This document shows, piece after piece, positions 45,684-54,072 of a DNA stretch of 64,000 nt. The notes under the pieces are model-generated. The model was not told the DNA's origin. It ran no database searches and saw only the letters and a list, made by a program, of their open reading frames with translations. Position 1 is the first letter of the stretch, and every line of letters starts with the position of its first letter. The stretch comes from Paracoccaceae bacterium (GTDB lineage Bacteria; Pseudomonadota; Alphaproteobacteria; Rhodobacterales; Rhodobacteraceae). The DNA lies in contig JANREX010000042.1 of assembly GCA_030758115.1 (NCBI GenBank), forward strand, positions 1 through 64,000, written 5' to 3'. Position numbers and translations under genes: made by a program.

Positions 45684-46427
45684 ATGAGACTGACAGGAAA
45701 GACGGCCATTGTCACAGGCGGCGCCAGCGGGTTTGGCGCGGGCATCGTGCGCAAATTCGCAGCCGAAGGCGCGCGCGTGCTGGTCGTGGACATCAACGCC
45801 GATGGTGCGGCGGCCATGGCCGAGGAAGTGGGCAACGGCGCCCTCTCGATCGCATGCAACGTGGCCGATGGGGCCAGCGTGGCCGCGATGGCCGCCTTTG
45901 CGATCAAGGAAATGGGCCAGGTCGATATCCTTGTGAACAACGCCGGCATCACGCACCTGCCGAAACCGATGGAAGACGTGACCGAGGAGGAGTTCGACCG
46001 CGTCTTTGCCGTGAACTGCAAATCCGTCTACCTGACCGCGCGCGAACTGGTGCCGCATATGAAGGAAAAGGGTGGCGCGATCCTGAACGTGGCCTCGACC
46101 GCCGGCCTCAGCCCGCGCCCGCGCCTGAACTGGTATAACGCATCCAAAGGCTGGATGATCACCGCGACCAAGACGATGGCGGTGGAACTGGCGCCCTCGC
46201 AGCTGCGCGTCAACGCAATCTGCCCGGTGGCGGGGGAAACGCCGCTGCTGGCCTCCTTCATGGGCGAGGATACACCCGAGATGCGGACGAAATTCCTGTC
46301 CACCATCCCGCTGGGCCGCTTTTCCACGCCCGAGGACATGGGCAATGCCGCCTGTTTCCTGTGCTCGGACGAGGCCAGCATGGTGACGGGCGTGGCCATG
46401 GAAGTGGACGGCGGCCGCTGCATCTGA
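45684..46427 (+). CDS. SDR family oxidoreductase
   Basis: 247 residues: TGGASGFGAG, NNAGITH, a serine in NVASTAG and YNASKGW (Tyr-x-x-x-Lys). It lies 31 bp after the aldehyde dehydrogenase with AAAGGAATGGAACC upstream and is the last gene of the operon. An alcohol-to-aldehyde/ketone step followed by the ALDH would give a carboxylate; that order is inferred. Confidence 0.85.
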   Translation: MRLTGKTAIVTGGASGFGAGIVRKFAAEGARVLVVDINADGAAAMAEEVGNGALSIACNVADGASVAAMAAFAIKEMGQVDILVNNAGITHLPKPMEDVTEEEFDRVFAVNCKSVYLTARELVPHMKEKGGAILNVASTAGLSPRPRLNWYNASKGWMITATKTMAVELAPSQLRVNAICPVAGETPLLASFMGEDTPEMRTKFLSTIPLGRFSTPEDMGNAACFLCSDEASMVTGVAMEVDGGRCI

Positions 46428-46443
46428 CGGGGGTGTCCCGCGT

Positions 46444-47403
46444 TCAGGCGCTGGCCATTTCCTCGCCATCCGTCTCGCGGCGGAAGGGCTGTGCGCTGCG
46501 CACCGCAACAACGGTCAGCCCGGAGACGGGCTGACCTGCATCCATCCGCAGGGTGGCCCGGCCCATCTGCGGCGCGCCGAACCCGGCCTGCATCAGCAGG
46601 CGCGCCACGTAGTCGGCCCCATGCGCATAGCGGCGCGACGGGCGCAGGCGCAGATCACCCTCGTCCTCGGGCAATTCCTCCAGCGTGAAGGCCAGAATGC
46701 CGCCGGGGGTCAGGCTTGCCGCAGACCAACCCACGATCTGCTCCAACGCGCCCACGTAGATGAACACATCGGCAGCCAGGATCAGGTCGAAACATTCACC
46801 GTTCAGGTCCAGCCGTGACAGGTCACGCTTTTCCAGGGCATCGTAGACACCCTTTGCGCTGGCCTGTGCCAGCATCCCGGCAGAAATGTCGTAGCCTTCC
46901 AGCCAACCCGCATGCGGGCGGATCGCCTCGCCCATCAGGCCCGTGCCGCAGCCCAGATCCAGAACGCGGTCGAACCGTGTCCGCCCCGCCAGAAGCAGCG
47001 CCTCGCGGATCTGCGCCGGCCCCTGGTAGCCAAGCTGATCCACCAGCGAGGCCTCGAACCGGTCCGCATATTGATCGAACAGGGTTTCCACGAAAGCGGC
47101 CGGCATCGATTCGGCCACGGGAACGCATCGTGCAAGATCAAGCCTGAGCCCCGCGCCAAGCCTGTCCTGCGGGTCGATCCGGATAACCCTGCGCCAGCTG
47201 TCATGCGCGCCCTCGGTCTCGCCATGGGCCTCCTGCCATTCGGCAAGGCGGAACCACCCCGCGGCCCAGTCCGGCACCAAAGCCAGCGCCTGCTGCATGA
47301 GGTCGATCGCGGCGGGCAGATCCCCCGAAGCGGCCAGCGCCTGCGCGTAATCCGCACGGCGGTCGGCGATCAGATCGCCCGAGGAAAAAACGAATGCTGT
47401 CAT
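46444..47403 (-). CDS. TPR-containing SAM-dependent methyltransferase
   Basis: 319 residues. Two TPR-like helices pairs occupy about residues 14-80 (AQALAASGDLPAAIDLMQQA, then WFRLAEWQEAHGE), followed by a class I methyltransferase domain with motif I VLDLGCGTGLMG (148-158) and the later LILAADVFIYVG. The acceptor is unknown. The ATG at 47403 lacks a good ribosome site. The reading frame stays open well upstream but only as antisense to the MFS gene. It converges with the SDR. Confidence 0.78.
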   Translation of the reverse strand: MTAFVFSSGDLIADRRADYAQALAASGDLPAAIDLMQQALALVPDWAAGWFRLAEWQEAHGETEGAHDSWRRVIRIDPQDRLGAGLRLDLARCVPVAESMPAAFVETLFDQYADRFEASLVDQLGYQGPAQIREALLLAGRTRFDRVLDLGCGTGLMGEAIRPHAGWLEGYDISAGMLAQASAKGVYDALEKRDLSRLDLNGECFDLILAADVFIYVGALEQIVGWSAASLTPGGILAFTLEELPEDEGDLRLRPSRRYAHGADYVARLLMQAGFGAPQMGRATLRMDAGQPVSGLTVVAVRSAQPFRRETDGEEMASA

Positions 47404-47631
47404 CGGATGGCGGCGGCGAACCCCTGTCCCGGTGCCTGTCAGCCGGGATCGCGCTGAGATGAGCCTGCGCGCTGTCGCAGTCAAGTGGGCAGAGCGATCA
47501 AATTGCGTGGGGATGCGTCGGGCAGCCGGTTGGACGGGGCGCGAAAGTTGTCCGGAAAACTTGTCTTTTCGTGCCTTGCACATTTTTTGGGCGCATGGCA
47601 CCCAAGGCGCGGTTCCGGGGGAGGAAATCCG

Positions 47632-48810
47632 ATGCGTCTTGGTCTGGTCCTGCTCTGTGCGGGCTATATCCTCAGTCAGTTCTTCCGGGCCTTTCTTGCC
47701 GTGCTGACGCGCGTGCTGGAACAGGATGTCGGCGCCGGCCCCGAGGACCTGGCCTTTGCCTCGGGCCTGTGGTTCCTGACCTTCGCGGCGGCGCAGATCC
47801 CCGTAGGCGCGGCGCTCGACCGGATCGGTCCCCGGCGCACGGCTGCGGTGATCCTGGCCATCGGCGGTGGTGGCGGGGCCGCGTTTTTCGCCATGGCAAC
47901 GACGCCCATGCATATCTGGATCGCGATGGGATTGATCGGGATCGGCTGCTCGCCCGTGCTGATGGCATCCTACTTCATCTTCGCGCGGATGTATCCGGCC
48001 GCCATGTTCGCCACGCTGGGCGCGGTGATGATCGGCGTCGGATCGCTGGGCAATCTGGCCGGATCGGCCCCCCTGGCCTGGGCCATCGGCGCCTTCGGCT
48101 GGCGCGAGACGATCTGGGGCCTGTCGGCGCTGTCGCTGATCCTTGCCGTCGGTATCTGGCTGACGGTGCAGGACCCGCCACGGATCATCAGCGAGACGAA
48201 GGGCTCGGTCCTCGATATCCTGCGGATGCCCGCGCTCTGGGTGGTCTTCCCGCTGCTGATGGTGAACTATGCCCCCGCCGCAGGTCTGCGCGGTCTGTGG
48301 GTCGGGCCCTACCTGACCGATGTGCATGGCGCGACCGAGACCGGAATCGGCATGGCCACGCTGGCCATGGGGCTGGCCATGATCGCGGGGGCGTTTCTCT
48401 ACGGGCCGCTGGATCGCATTTTCGGCACCCGCAAATGGGTGATTTTCGGCGGCAACGCCCTGTCCTGTGCGGCGTTGTTCATGCTGGCGCTCTGGCCGCA
48501 GCCGGGGTTCGTGACGGCTGTCATCCTGTTCGCGGTGGTGGGGTTTTTCGGCATGTCCTATCCGCTCATCATGGCGCATGGGCGCAGCTTCGTGCCGCCG
48601 CACCTCGCGGGGCGCGGCATCACGCTGATGAACCTTGTCAGCATCGGCGGCGTTGGGGTGATGCAGGTCGCGACCGGGCCGCTTTACCGGGCGGTAGCGG
48701 ACCCTGCGGCCCCGGCGGCGCAGCCCTATTCCGTGCTTTTCGGGTTTTTTGCGGCTCTTATCCTGATCGGGCTCGTGGTCTATCTGTTCAGCCGTGACAG
48801 GCTGGATTGA
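47632..48810 (+). CDS. MFS transporter
   Basis: 392-residue major facilitator with about 12 membrane segments. The loop 2-3 signature is GAALDRIGPRRTAAV and the mirrored GPLDRIFGTRKWV occurs in the second half. GGGGGAGGAAATCCG precedes the ATG. It diverges from the methyltransferase over 228 bp with no gene in it. The substrate is unknown. Confidence 0.85.
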   Translation: MRLGLVLLCAGYILSQFFRAFLAVLTRVLEQDVGAGPEDLAFASGLWFLTFAAAQIPVGAALDRIGPRRTAAVILAIGGGGGAAFFAMATTPMHIWIAMGLIGIGCSPVLMASYFIFARMYPAAMFATLGAVMIGVGSLGNLAGSAPLAWAIGAFGWRETIWGLSALSLILAVGIWLTVQDPPRIISETKGSVLDILRMPALWVVFPLLMVNYAPAAGLRGLWVGPYLTDVHGATETGIGMATLAMGLAMIAGAFLYGPLDRIFGTRKWVIFGGNALSCAALFMLALWPQPGFVTAVILFAVVGFFGMSYPLIMAHGRSFVPPHLAGRGITLMNLVSIGGVGVMQVATGPLYRAVADPAAPAAQPYSVLFGFFAALILIGLVVYLFSRDRLD

Positions 48811-48904
48811 GCGGTGCCAAACCTCTGGAAAAAGGCGAATTCGCTTTAATTCCGTGGAAAGCTGCGATATGAGCGCGGCGTTCTGAACAAAGGAGTTGTC
48901 CCAG

Positions 48905-49927
48905 ATGGGCTACAAGGTTGCCGTCGTCGGTGCCACGGGGAACGTGGGCCGTGAAATGCTGAACATCCTGGCCGAGCGCCAGTTTCCCGTGGATGAGATC
49001 GTGGCCCTGGCCAGCCGCAAATCCCTGGGCACCGAAATCAGCTTTGGCGACACCACCCTCAAGACCAAGGACCTCGATACCTTCGATTTCACCGGCTGGG
49101 ACATCGCCCTGTTCGCCGTGGGATCGGACGCCACCAAGATCTATGCGCCCAAGGCCGCGGCTGTGGGGTGCATCGTGATCGACAACTCGTCGCTCTATCG
49201 CTACGACCCGGACGTTCCATTGATCGTGCCCGAGGTCAACGCCGACGCGATCCACGGCTATTCCAAGAAGAACATCATCGCCAACCCCAACTGCTCGACC
49301 GCGCAGATGGTTGTCGCGCTCAAGCCGCTGCATGACCGCGCGCGGATCAAGCGGGTGGTGGTCTCGACCTATCAGTCCGTGTCTGGCGCGGGCAAGGAAG
49401 GCATTGACGAACTCTGGGATCAGACGAAAAGCATCTACAACCCCACCGACAACAAGCCGCCGCGCAAGTTCACCAAGCAGATCGCCTTCAACGTGATTCC
49501 GCATATCGACGTCTTCCTCGAGGATGGATCGACCAAGGAAGAATGGAAAATGGTGGCCGAGACCAAGAAGATCCTCGATCCCAAGATCAAGGTCACGGCA
49601 ACCTGTGTGCGCGTGCCCGTCTTCGTGGGTCATTCGGAATCCATCAACATCGAGTTCGAAGATCACCTGGACGAGGCCGAAGCCCGCGACATCCTGCGCG
49701 AATCGCCCGGCATCATGGTGATCGACAAGCGCGAGAACGGTGGCTACGTGACACCGATCGAATGCGTCGGCGATTACGCCACCTTCATCAGCCGTATCCG
49801 TCAGGACAGCACGATCGACAACGGCATCAACCTGTGGTGCGTGTCCGACAACCTGCGCAAGGGGGCTGCCCTGAACGCGGTGCAGATCGCCGAAGTCCTG
49901 GGCCAGCGGGTTCTGAAAAAGGGCTGA
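48905..49927 (+). CDS. asd: aspartate-semialdehyde dehydrogenase
   Basis: 340 residues, family length. NADPH motif VVGATGNVGREML, catalytic Cys130 in NPNCSTAQ and the active-site region YQSVSGAGKEG are intact. It reduces aspartyl phosphate for lysine, threonine, methionine and diaminopimelate synthesis. AAAGGAG lies 9 nt before the ATG at 48905; a TTG at 48896 is too close to that site. It is followed by a strong terminator, so it is probably a single-gene unit. Confidence 0.95.
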   Translation: MGYKVAVVGATGNVGREMLNILAERQFPVDEIVALASRKSLGTEISFGDTTLKTKDLDTFDFTGWDIALFAVGSDATKIYAPKAAAVGCIVIDNSSLYRYDPDVPLIVPEVNADAIHGYSKKNIIANPNCSTAQMVVALKPLHDRARIKRVVVSTYQSVSGAGKEGIDELWDQTKSIYNPTDNKPPRKFTKQIAFNVIPHIDVFLEDGSTKEEWKMVAETKKILDPKIKVTATCVRVPVFVGHSESINIEFEDHLDEAEARDILRESPGIMVIDKRENGGYVTPIECVGDYATFISRIRQDSTIDNGINLWCVSDNLRKGAALNAVQIAEVLGQRVLKKG

Positions 49928-49954
49928 TCGGCCCGGTTTCGGCAATACGACACG

Positions 49955-49989
49955 AAACCCCCGGTGCAACCGACCTGCACCGGGGGTTT
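49955..49989 (+). terminator. strong Rho-independent terminator after asd
   Basis: AAACCCCCGGTGCA (49955-49968) pairs perfectly over 14 bp with TGCACCGGGGGTTT (49976-49989), loop of seven, followed by TGCTTTT. With A residues on the left it may also end the minus-strand sbt operon, whose last stop is at 50017. Confidence 0.93.
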
Positions 49990-50016
49990 TGCTTTTCGAG
50001 GGACATCGCCCGGGTC

Positions 50017-50325
50017 TTAGAAACGTTCCGCCCGCAACACATCGCAATCGGTGACGCAGACCACACCGATATGACGGTCGACCACGCCGAAGGCCGCATC
50101 CAGCAGCGTGTCCAGACGATCGGGGCGGATGATGCAGACGACCTGCACCATGCCTGACCGCCCTACCTGTCCCTCGCGCGTCCAGTCGCCGGATCGGCCC
50201 GATCCGCCCAGCACCGGCAGGATCGTGTAACCGGTGACGCCCGCGCCCTGCAGCGCGCCGGTCAGCCGGTTCTGCATCACGGCTTCGATGGTGATCTCGA
50301 CGCGTTTGGCCTTGTGGGTCTGCAT
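50017..50325 (-). CDS. PII-like signalling protein, SbtB type
   Basis: 102-residue trimeric PII-fold protein. It begins KAKRVEITIEAVMQNRLTGA and contains ILPVLGGSGRSGD in the T-loop position and a C-terminal CVTDCDVLRAERF with two cysteines (Cys90, Cys94). SbtB proteins bind adenyl nucleotides (including cAMP) and bind and regulate the SbtA bicarbonate transporter. It lies 3 bp after the SbtA gene, which makes this assignment strong. It is not a GlnB/GlnK, which have a different T-loop. Confidence 0.82.
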   Translation of the reverse strand: MQTHKAKRVEITIEAVMQNRLTGALQGAGVTGYTILPVLGGSGRSGDWTREGQVGRSGMVQVVCIIRPDRLDTLLDAAFGVVDRHIGVVCVTDCDVLRAERF

Positions 50326-50328
50326 GTC

Positions 50329-51306
50329 TCAGCCTCCGGTAAGGGCCACGGCCGCCGCCATGTAAAGCGGAATGCCAAGGGTCAGGTTGAACGGAAATGT
50401 CACGCCAAGTGACAGGGTAAGGTAGATCGACGGGTTCGCCTCGGGCAGGGCCACGCGCATGGCCGCCGGGACCGCGATATAGCTGGCCGAGGCGCTGAGG
50501 ACCGCCATCAGCGTGACGCCCCCCGTGGACAGGCCCAGAAGCAGCCCCGCCGCCAGCCCGAAGCCTGCGCCGATCACGGGCATCATCACCCCGAAGGCCA
50601 GCGCACCCGCACCCAGAACATGCCGCCCGCCGCGCAACCCGCGCCCTGCGACCAGCCCCATGTCCAGCAGGAAAAGGCACAGCACGCCCTTGAAAGGGGC
50701 CACGATGAAACTGTCGATCTGCGCCAGCCCGGCAGGCCCGGTGATCCATCCGATCAGGAAGGACCCGATCAGCAGCACGATGGATCCATTCAGCAGGATC
50801 TCGTGCCAGAGCCCCGCCTCCATCTTGCGCCCGCCCGATCCGCGCGCCACCAGCCAGAGCGCGGACAGGATGGCCGGTGCCTCCATCGCGGCGGCAACGG
50901 CGACCATGTAGCCTTCATAGGCGATGCCGCGGCCCTCAAGGACCGAGGAGGCTGCAACGAAAGTCACGATCGAGATCGAGCCGTAATGCGCCGCCACCGC
51001 CGCGGCATCGGTGCGCGACAGGTTCGACATCGCCCTGAGCAGCGCAAAGGCGACCAGCGGCAGCATCGCCGACAGGACCACCCCCGCCAGCAGCGACAGG
51101 CCCAGCGTGACATCGATCCCATGCGAGGCGACAGCGACCCCGCCCTTGAAGCCGATGGCGAACAGAAGATAGATCGACATGCCCTTGGCGACGGCCTCGG
51201 GGACGGTCAGGTCTGACCGGGCAAGGGCTGCGAACAGACCCAGCGCGAAGCTCAGAACGATGGGCGAGATGAGATTGGCGCCCGCCAGTGCAAGAATGCC
51301 GTCCAT
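50329..51306 (-). CDS. sbtA: sodium-dependent bicarbonate transporter SbtA family
   Basis: 325-residue membrane protein with about ten segments in two repeats (DUF897/SbtA). ANLISPIVLSFALGLFAALA starts the first half and VAAHYGSISIVTFVAASSVL lies in the core where substrate and sodium bind in the family. I chose the ATG at 51306 over 51336 (GGGAG upstream). It lies between a carbonic anhydrase and an SbtB-like PII, so bicarbonate uptake is well supported by context. Confidence 0.85.
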   Translation of the reverse strand: MDGILALAGANLISPIVLSFALGLFAALARSDLTVPEAVAKGMSIYLLFAIGFKGGVAVASHGIDVTLGLSLLAGVVLSAMLPLVAFALLRAMSNLSRTDAAAVAAHYGSISIVTFVAASSVLEGRGIAYEGYMVAVAAAMEAPAILSALWLVARGSGGRKMEAGLWHEILLNGSIVLLIGSFLIGWITGPAGLAQIDSFIVAPFKGVLCLFLLDMGLVAGRGLRGGRHVLGAGALAFGVMMPVIGAGFGLAAGLLLGLSTGGVTLMAVLSASASYIAVPAAMRVALPEANPSIYLTLSLGVTFPFNLTLGIPLYMAAAVALTGG

Positions 51307-51360
51307 GTCCTGTGGTATTCTCCCTTGAAAAAACACGTGACCCTGACGGATCGCAAACCG

Positions 51361-52011
51361 TCAGACAGGCTGGAATGCCCCCTTGGCCGGATCGAAATAT
51401 TCCAGCGATCCCTCGCCGATATCGGTCCAGAGTCCATGCACCGACAATCTGCCGCCCTGCACCTCTTCCGCGACCAGCGGGAAGGTCATCAGGTTGTCCA
51501 GCGATACCAGCACCGCCTTCTTTTCCAGCGCACGCAATTGATCGACCGGATCGGCCATGTCCTTGACCTGCTCGTAGCCGGGACGAAGGATGTCCATCCA
51601 TCGGCCGACGAAGCTGCTTTTCTCTTCCAGTTCGGGGGCGTGGCCGGTGCACATGTCAAGGCAACCCTTGACCCCCCCGCAGGAGGAATGGCCCAGCACG
51701 ATCAGATGCGCGACCTTGAGCACGCTCACCGCATATTCCACCGCGGCCGAGGTGCCATGCGCCTCGCCATCGGGTTCGTATTTCGGGATCAGGTTGGCGA
51801 TATTGCGATGGATGAAGAATTCGCCCTGGTCCGCCCCGAAGATCGAGGTCACATGCACCCGGCTGTCACAGCAGGAAATCACCATGGCGCGAGGGTGTTG
51901 CCCGACTTCCGCAAGACGCCGATACCAGCTCTGGTTCTCGGCATAGGAGGTGGCCTTCCACCCTTGGTACCGCTGGATCAGATAGCCCGGCAAGGGTTTG
52001 GCGTGGTTCAT
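51361..52011 (-). CDS. beta-class carbonic anhydrase
   Basis: 216 residues. Zinc ligands are visible: Cys47 and Asp49-Arg51 dyad in ISCCDSRV, His108 and Cys111 in LGHSSCGGVKG; HRNIAN is also conserved. It interconverts CO2 and bicarbonate. It is first in the operon with SbtA 54 bp downstream. The ATG at 52011 has GGGGATC upstream; the frame extends further left without homologous features. No signal peptide is present, so it is cytosolic. Confidence 0.92.
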   Translation of the reverse strand: MNHAKPLPGYLIQRYQGWKATSYAENQSWYRRLAEVGQHPRAMVISCCDSRVHVTSIFGADQGEFFIHRNIANLIPKYEPDGEAHGTSAAVEYAVSVLKVAHLIVLGHSSCGGVKGCLDMCTGHAPELEEKSSFVGRWMDILRPGYEQVKDMADPVDQLRALEKKAVLVSLDNLMTFPLVAEEVQGGRLSVHGLWTDIGEGSLEYFDPAKGAFQPV

Positions 52012-52081
52012 CGCATGATCCCCGTTCTGGTTCCCGTGTCGCGCGCGGCTTCGGGGCGTCTGGGTGGCCCTCTTAGAGCGT

Positions 52082-52094
52082 ATTGTCCGACAAT
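52082..52094. promoter_or_regulatory. ATTGTC-C-GACAAT palindrome in the divergent carbonic anhydrase region
   Basis: A perfect 6-bp inverted repeat around one base lies 71 bp upstream of the carbonic anhydrase and 96 bp upstream of the small plus-strand gene. It could be an operator for one or both. I do not recognise the binding protein. Confidence 0.45.
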
Positions 52095-52189
52095 TCGAGA
52101 GAAAACAAGGCCCAGGCGCAACCTTTTGGGAACCTCTCGATGCGCATGTCACTCGGATGCCGTGGGGGCGTGAGATCAAGGGTGACGTC

Positions 52190-52570
52190 TTGAACAAGGT
52201 GACAATGCTGGTGCAGGACGAGGACGTTCTGCTGGACCCCGATCGACTGGGGACACTTTACGCCCAACTGGGCGAGGCTGCGGCGGAAGACGTGATCTGC
52301 CGCGCGATGGAGGAGATGGCCATACGCCTGACCTGCGCAGAGCGGATGTATCGTGAGGATCAGATCACAGGCCTGCGCAAGACCGTGCGGTGCCTGGCGG
52401 CAATTGCCGACCAGGTCGGGATGCATGGGCTGGCGCGCGTCGCGCGCGATGTGGCGCACTGCATCGACGGGTCCGATCACAACGGCTTGGCGGCGACATT
52501 TGCGCGCCTGCTGCGTATCGGCGAGCGGTCTCTGACAGCGATCTGGGACCTGCAGGACCTGTCCGGCTGA
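52190..52570 (+). CDS. uncharacterised small helical protein
   Basis: About 126 residues, predicted all-helical, acidic, no signal or membrane segment. Features seen: VQDEDVLLDPDRLGTLYAQL near the N-terminus, then RAMEEMAIRLTCAERMYRED and GMHGLARVARDVAHCIDG. The spacing of helices with a conserved His faintly recalls Hpt-like phosphotransfer domains but I cannot assign it. I chose TTG 52190 (AAGGG 7 nt upstream); ATG 52205 or GTG 52064 are alternatives. It precedes a leucyl aminopeptidase by 116 bp. Confidence 0.6.
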   Translation: MNKVTMLVQDEDVLLDPDRLGTLYAQLGEAAAEDVICRAMEEMAIRLTCAERMYREDQITGLRKTVRCLAAIADQVGMHGLARVARDVAHCIDGSDHNGLAATFARLLRIGERSLTAIWDLQDLSG

Positions 52571-52686
52571 TCTGCGCCCCTCTTGCGGTTGCAGGCAGGG
52601 CCGCTAGGGTGCGGGCAAGGCCCTTTGCGGTGCTCTGATCGCAGCGCCGGGCCCTTGTCATCACACACCGTCCGAAAGGCCCGCCC

Positions 52687-54072
52687 ATGTCCCTGACCTT
52701 CGCCCCCGCCACACCCGAGGCGCTTGCCCTGCATGTGATCGAAGCCGCGGCGCTTGATGGCTGGCTGGCGGATCAGCCCGCGCAGGTTGCCGCCTGGGTG
52801 CGTGCCGCAGGCTTTTCGGGTGCGTTGGGCAAGCACCTCTTGGTGCCGGGTGCGGATGGCAAGCCTGCTTTTGTCCTGGCCGGGTACGGCAGCGCCGCCC
52901 AGCGCGCGCGCGGCCGCTTTCACCTGGCAGGTGTTGCGGCCAACCTGCCCGCAGGCAGCTATCGCATGGCCTCCGGTCTGCCGGGGGATCAGGCTGCGCA
53001 GGAGGCGCTGGGATGGCTGCTCTCGGGCTATGCCTTTGACCGCTACCGCAGCCAGAACCGCAATCCCGCCAGGCTTGTCGCGCCCGAAGGCGTGGATGCC
53101 GCACGACTTGAGGTGATCGCGGCAGGCGAGGCCCTGACCCGCGACCTGATCAACACGCCGGCCAATGACATGGGGCCTGACGCGCTGGAAGCCGCCTGCC
53201 TGGATCTGGCGGCGCGCCATGGCGCAAGAACGCAGGTCATCCGGGGTGCTGCGCTGCTGGAGCAGAATTTCCCGATGATCCATGCGGTCGGTCGCGCGGC
53301 CGCGCAGGAACCGCGCCTGATCGACATGCGCTGGGGCGATGCCGGGCCGCGCCTGACGCTGGTGGGCAAGGGCGTGTGTTTCGACACCGGCGGGCTGAAC
53401 ATCAAACCCTCTTCCTCGATGGGGCTCATGAAGAAGGACATGGGCGGTGCGGCCACGGTCCTGGGGCTGGCGCATATGATCATGGCGCTTGGCCTCAAGG
53501 TCCGGTTGCGCGTGCTGATCCCGGCGGTCGAGAATGCGATCAGCGCCTCCGCCATGCGACCCGGTGACATCCTGCCGTCCCGCAAGGGGCTGACGGTCGA
53601 GATCAACAATACCGATGCCGAAGGTCGCCTGGTTTTGGGCGATGCGCTGGCGCTGGGCGCCGAGGAAAACCCCGATCTGATGGTCTCCATGGCGACGCTG
53701 ACCGGGGCGGCCCGTGTTGCGGTTGGCCCGGACCTGTCGCCCTATTTCACCGATGATGCGCATATCGCCGCCGCCCTTGACGCCGCCGCCGCACGGGTCG
53801 CGGACCCGGTCTGGCGGCTGCCGTTCTGGACCCCCTACGAGGCCGATATCGAACCGGGTATCGCCGATCTGGACAACGCGCCCAAGTCGGGCTTTGCCGG
53901 GGCGATCACCGCGGCCCTGTTCCTGCGCCGCTTCGCGGGCGAGGATGCGCGCTATACCCATTTCGACATCTATGGCTGGCAGCCCAGCGCGGCCCCGGCA
54001 CGCCCCAAGGGCGGTGTCGGCATGGGTGCGCGCGCCTTGCTCGAAGCACTGCCCGAGGTGCTGGGCCTGTGA
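52687..54072 (+). CDS. leucyl aminopeptidase (M17 family)
   Basis: 461-residue zinc/manganese aminopeptidase. The M17 signature NTDAEGRLVLGDAL is intact, with VGKGVCFDTGGLNIKPSSSM and KKDMGGAATVLGL providing metal ligands. It releases N-terminal amino acids from peptides in the cytosol. It is about 40 residues shorter at the N-terminus than E. coli PepA, as is common in this group. It overlaps the NlpC/P60 gene by 4 bp. Confidence 0.9.
   Translation: MSLTFAPATPEALALHVIEAAALDGWLADQPAQVAAWVRAAGFSGALGKHLLVPGADGKPAFVLAGYGSAAQRARGRFHLAGVAANLPAGSYRMASGLPGDQAAQEALGWLLSGYAFDRYRSQNRNPARLVAPEGVDAARLEVIAAGEALTRDLINTPANDMGPDALEAACLDLAARHGARTQVIRGAALLEQNFPMIHAVGRAAAQEPRLIDMRWGDAGPRLTLVGKGVCFDTGGLNIKPSSSMGLMKKDMGGAATVLGLAHMIMALGLKVRLRVLIPAVENAISASAMRPGDILPSRKGLTVEINNTDAEGRLVLGDALALGAEENPDLMVSMATLTGAARVAVGPDLSPYFTDDAHIAAALDAAAARVADPVWRLPFWTPYEADIEPGIADLDNAPKSGFAGAITAALFLRRFAGEDARYTHFDIYGWQPSAAPARPKGGVGMGARALLEALPEVLGL

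Noticed and set aside
44060-46021. 653-codon minus-strand open frame over the aldehyde dehydrogenase
   Set aside because: It is antisense to an intact ALDH and SDR with full catalytic motifs, and has no recognisable domain or ribosome site.
46444-48603. 719-codon version of the methyltransferase
   Set aside because: The extra 400 N-terminal codons lie antisense to the MFS gene and look like shadow sequence; only the part from 47403 has TPR and methyltransferase motifs.
50017-50325. GlnB/GlnK nitrogen regulator
   Set aside because: The protein lacks the GlnB T-loop tyrosine motif and is operon-linked to SbtA, so an SbtB-type role fits better.
48788-50749. 653-codon minus-strand open frame over asd
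   Set aside because: It runs across asd, its terminator and the PII-like gene in another frame; asd is certain from its catalytic Cys motif.
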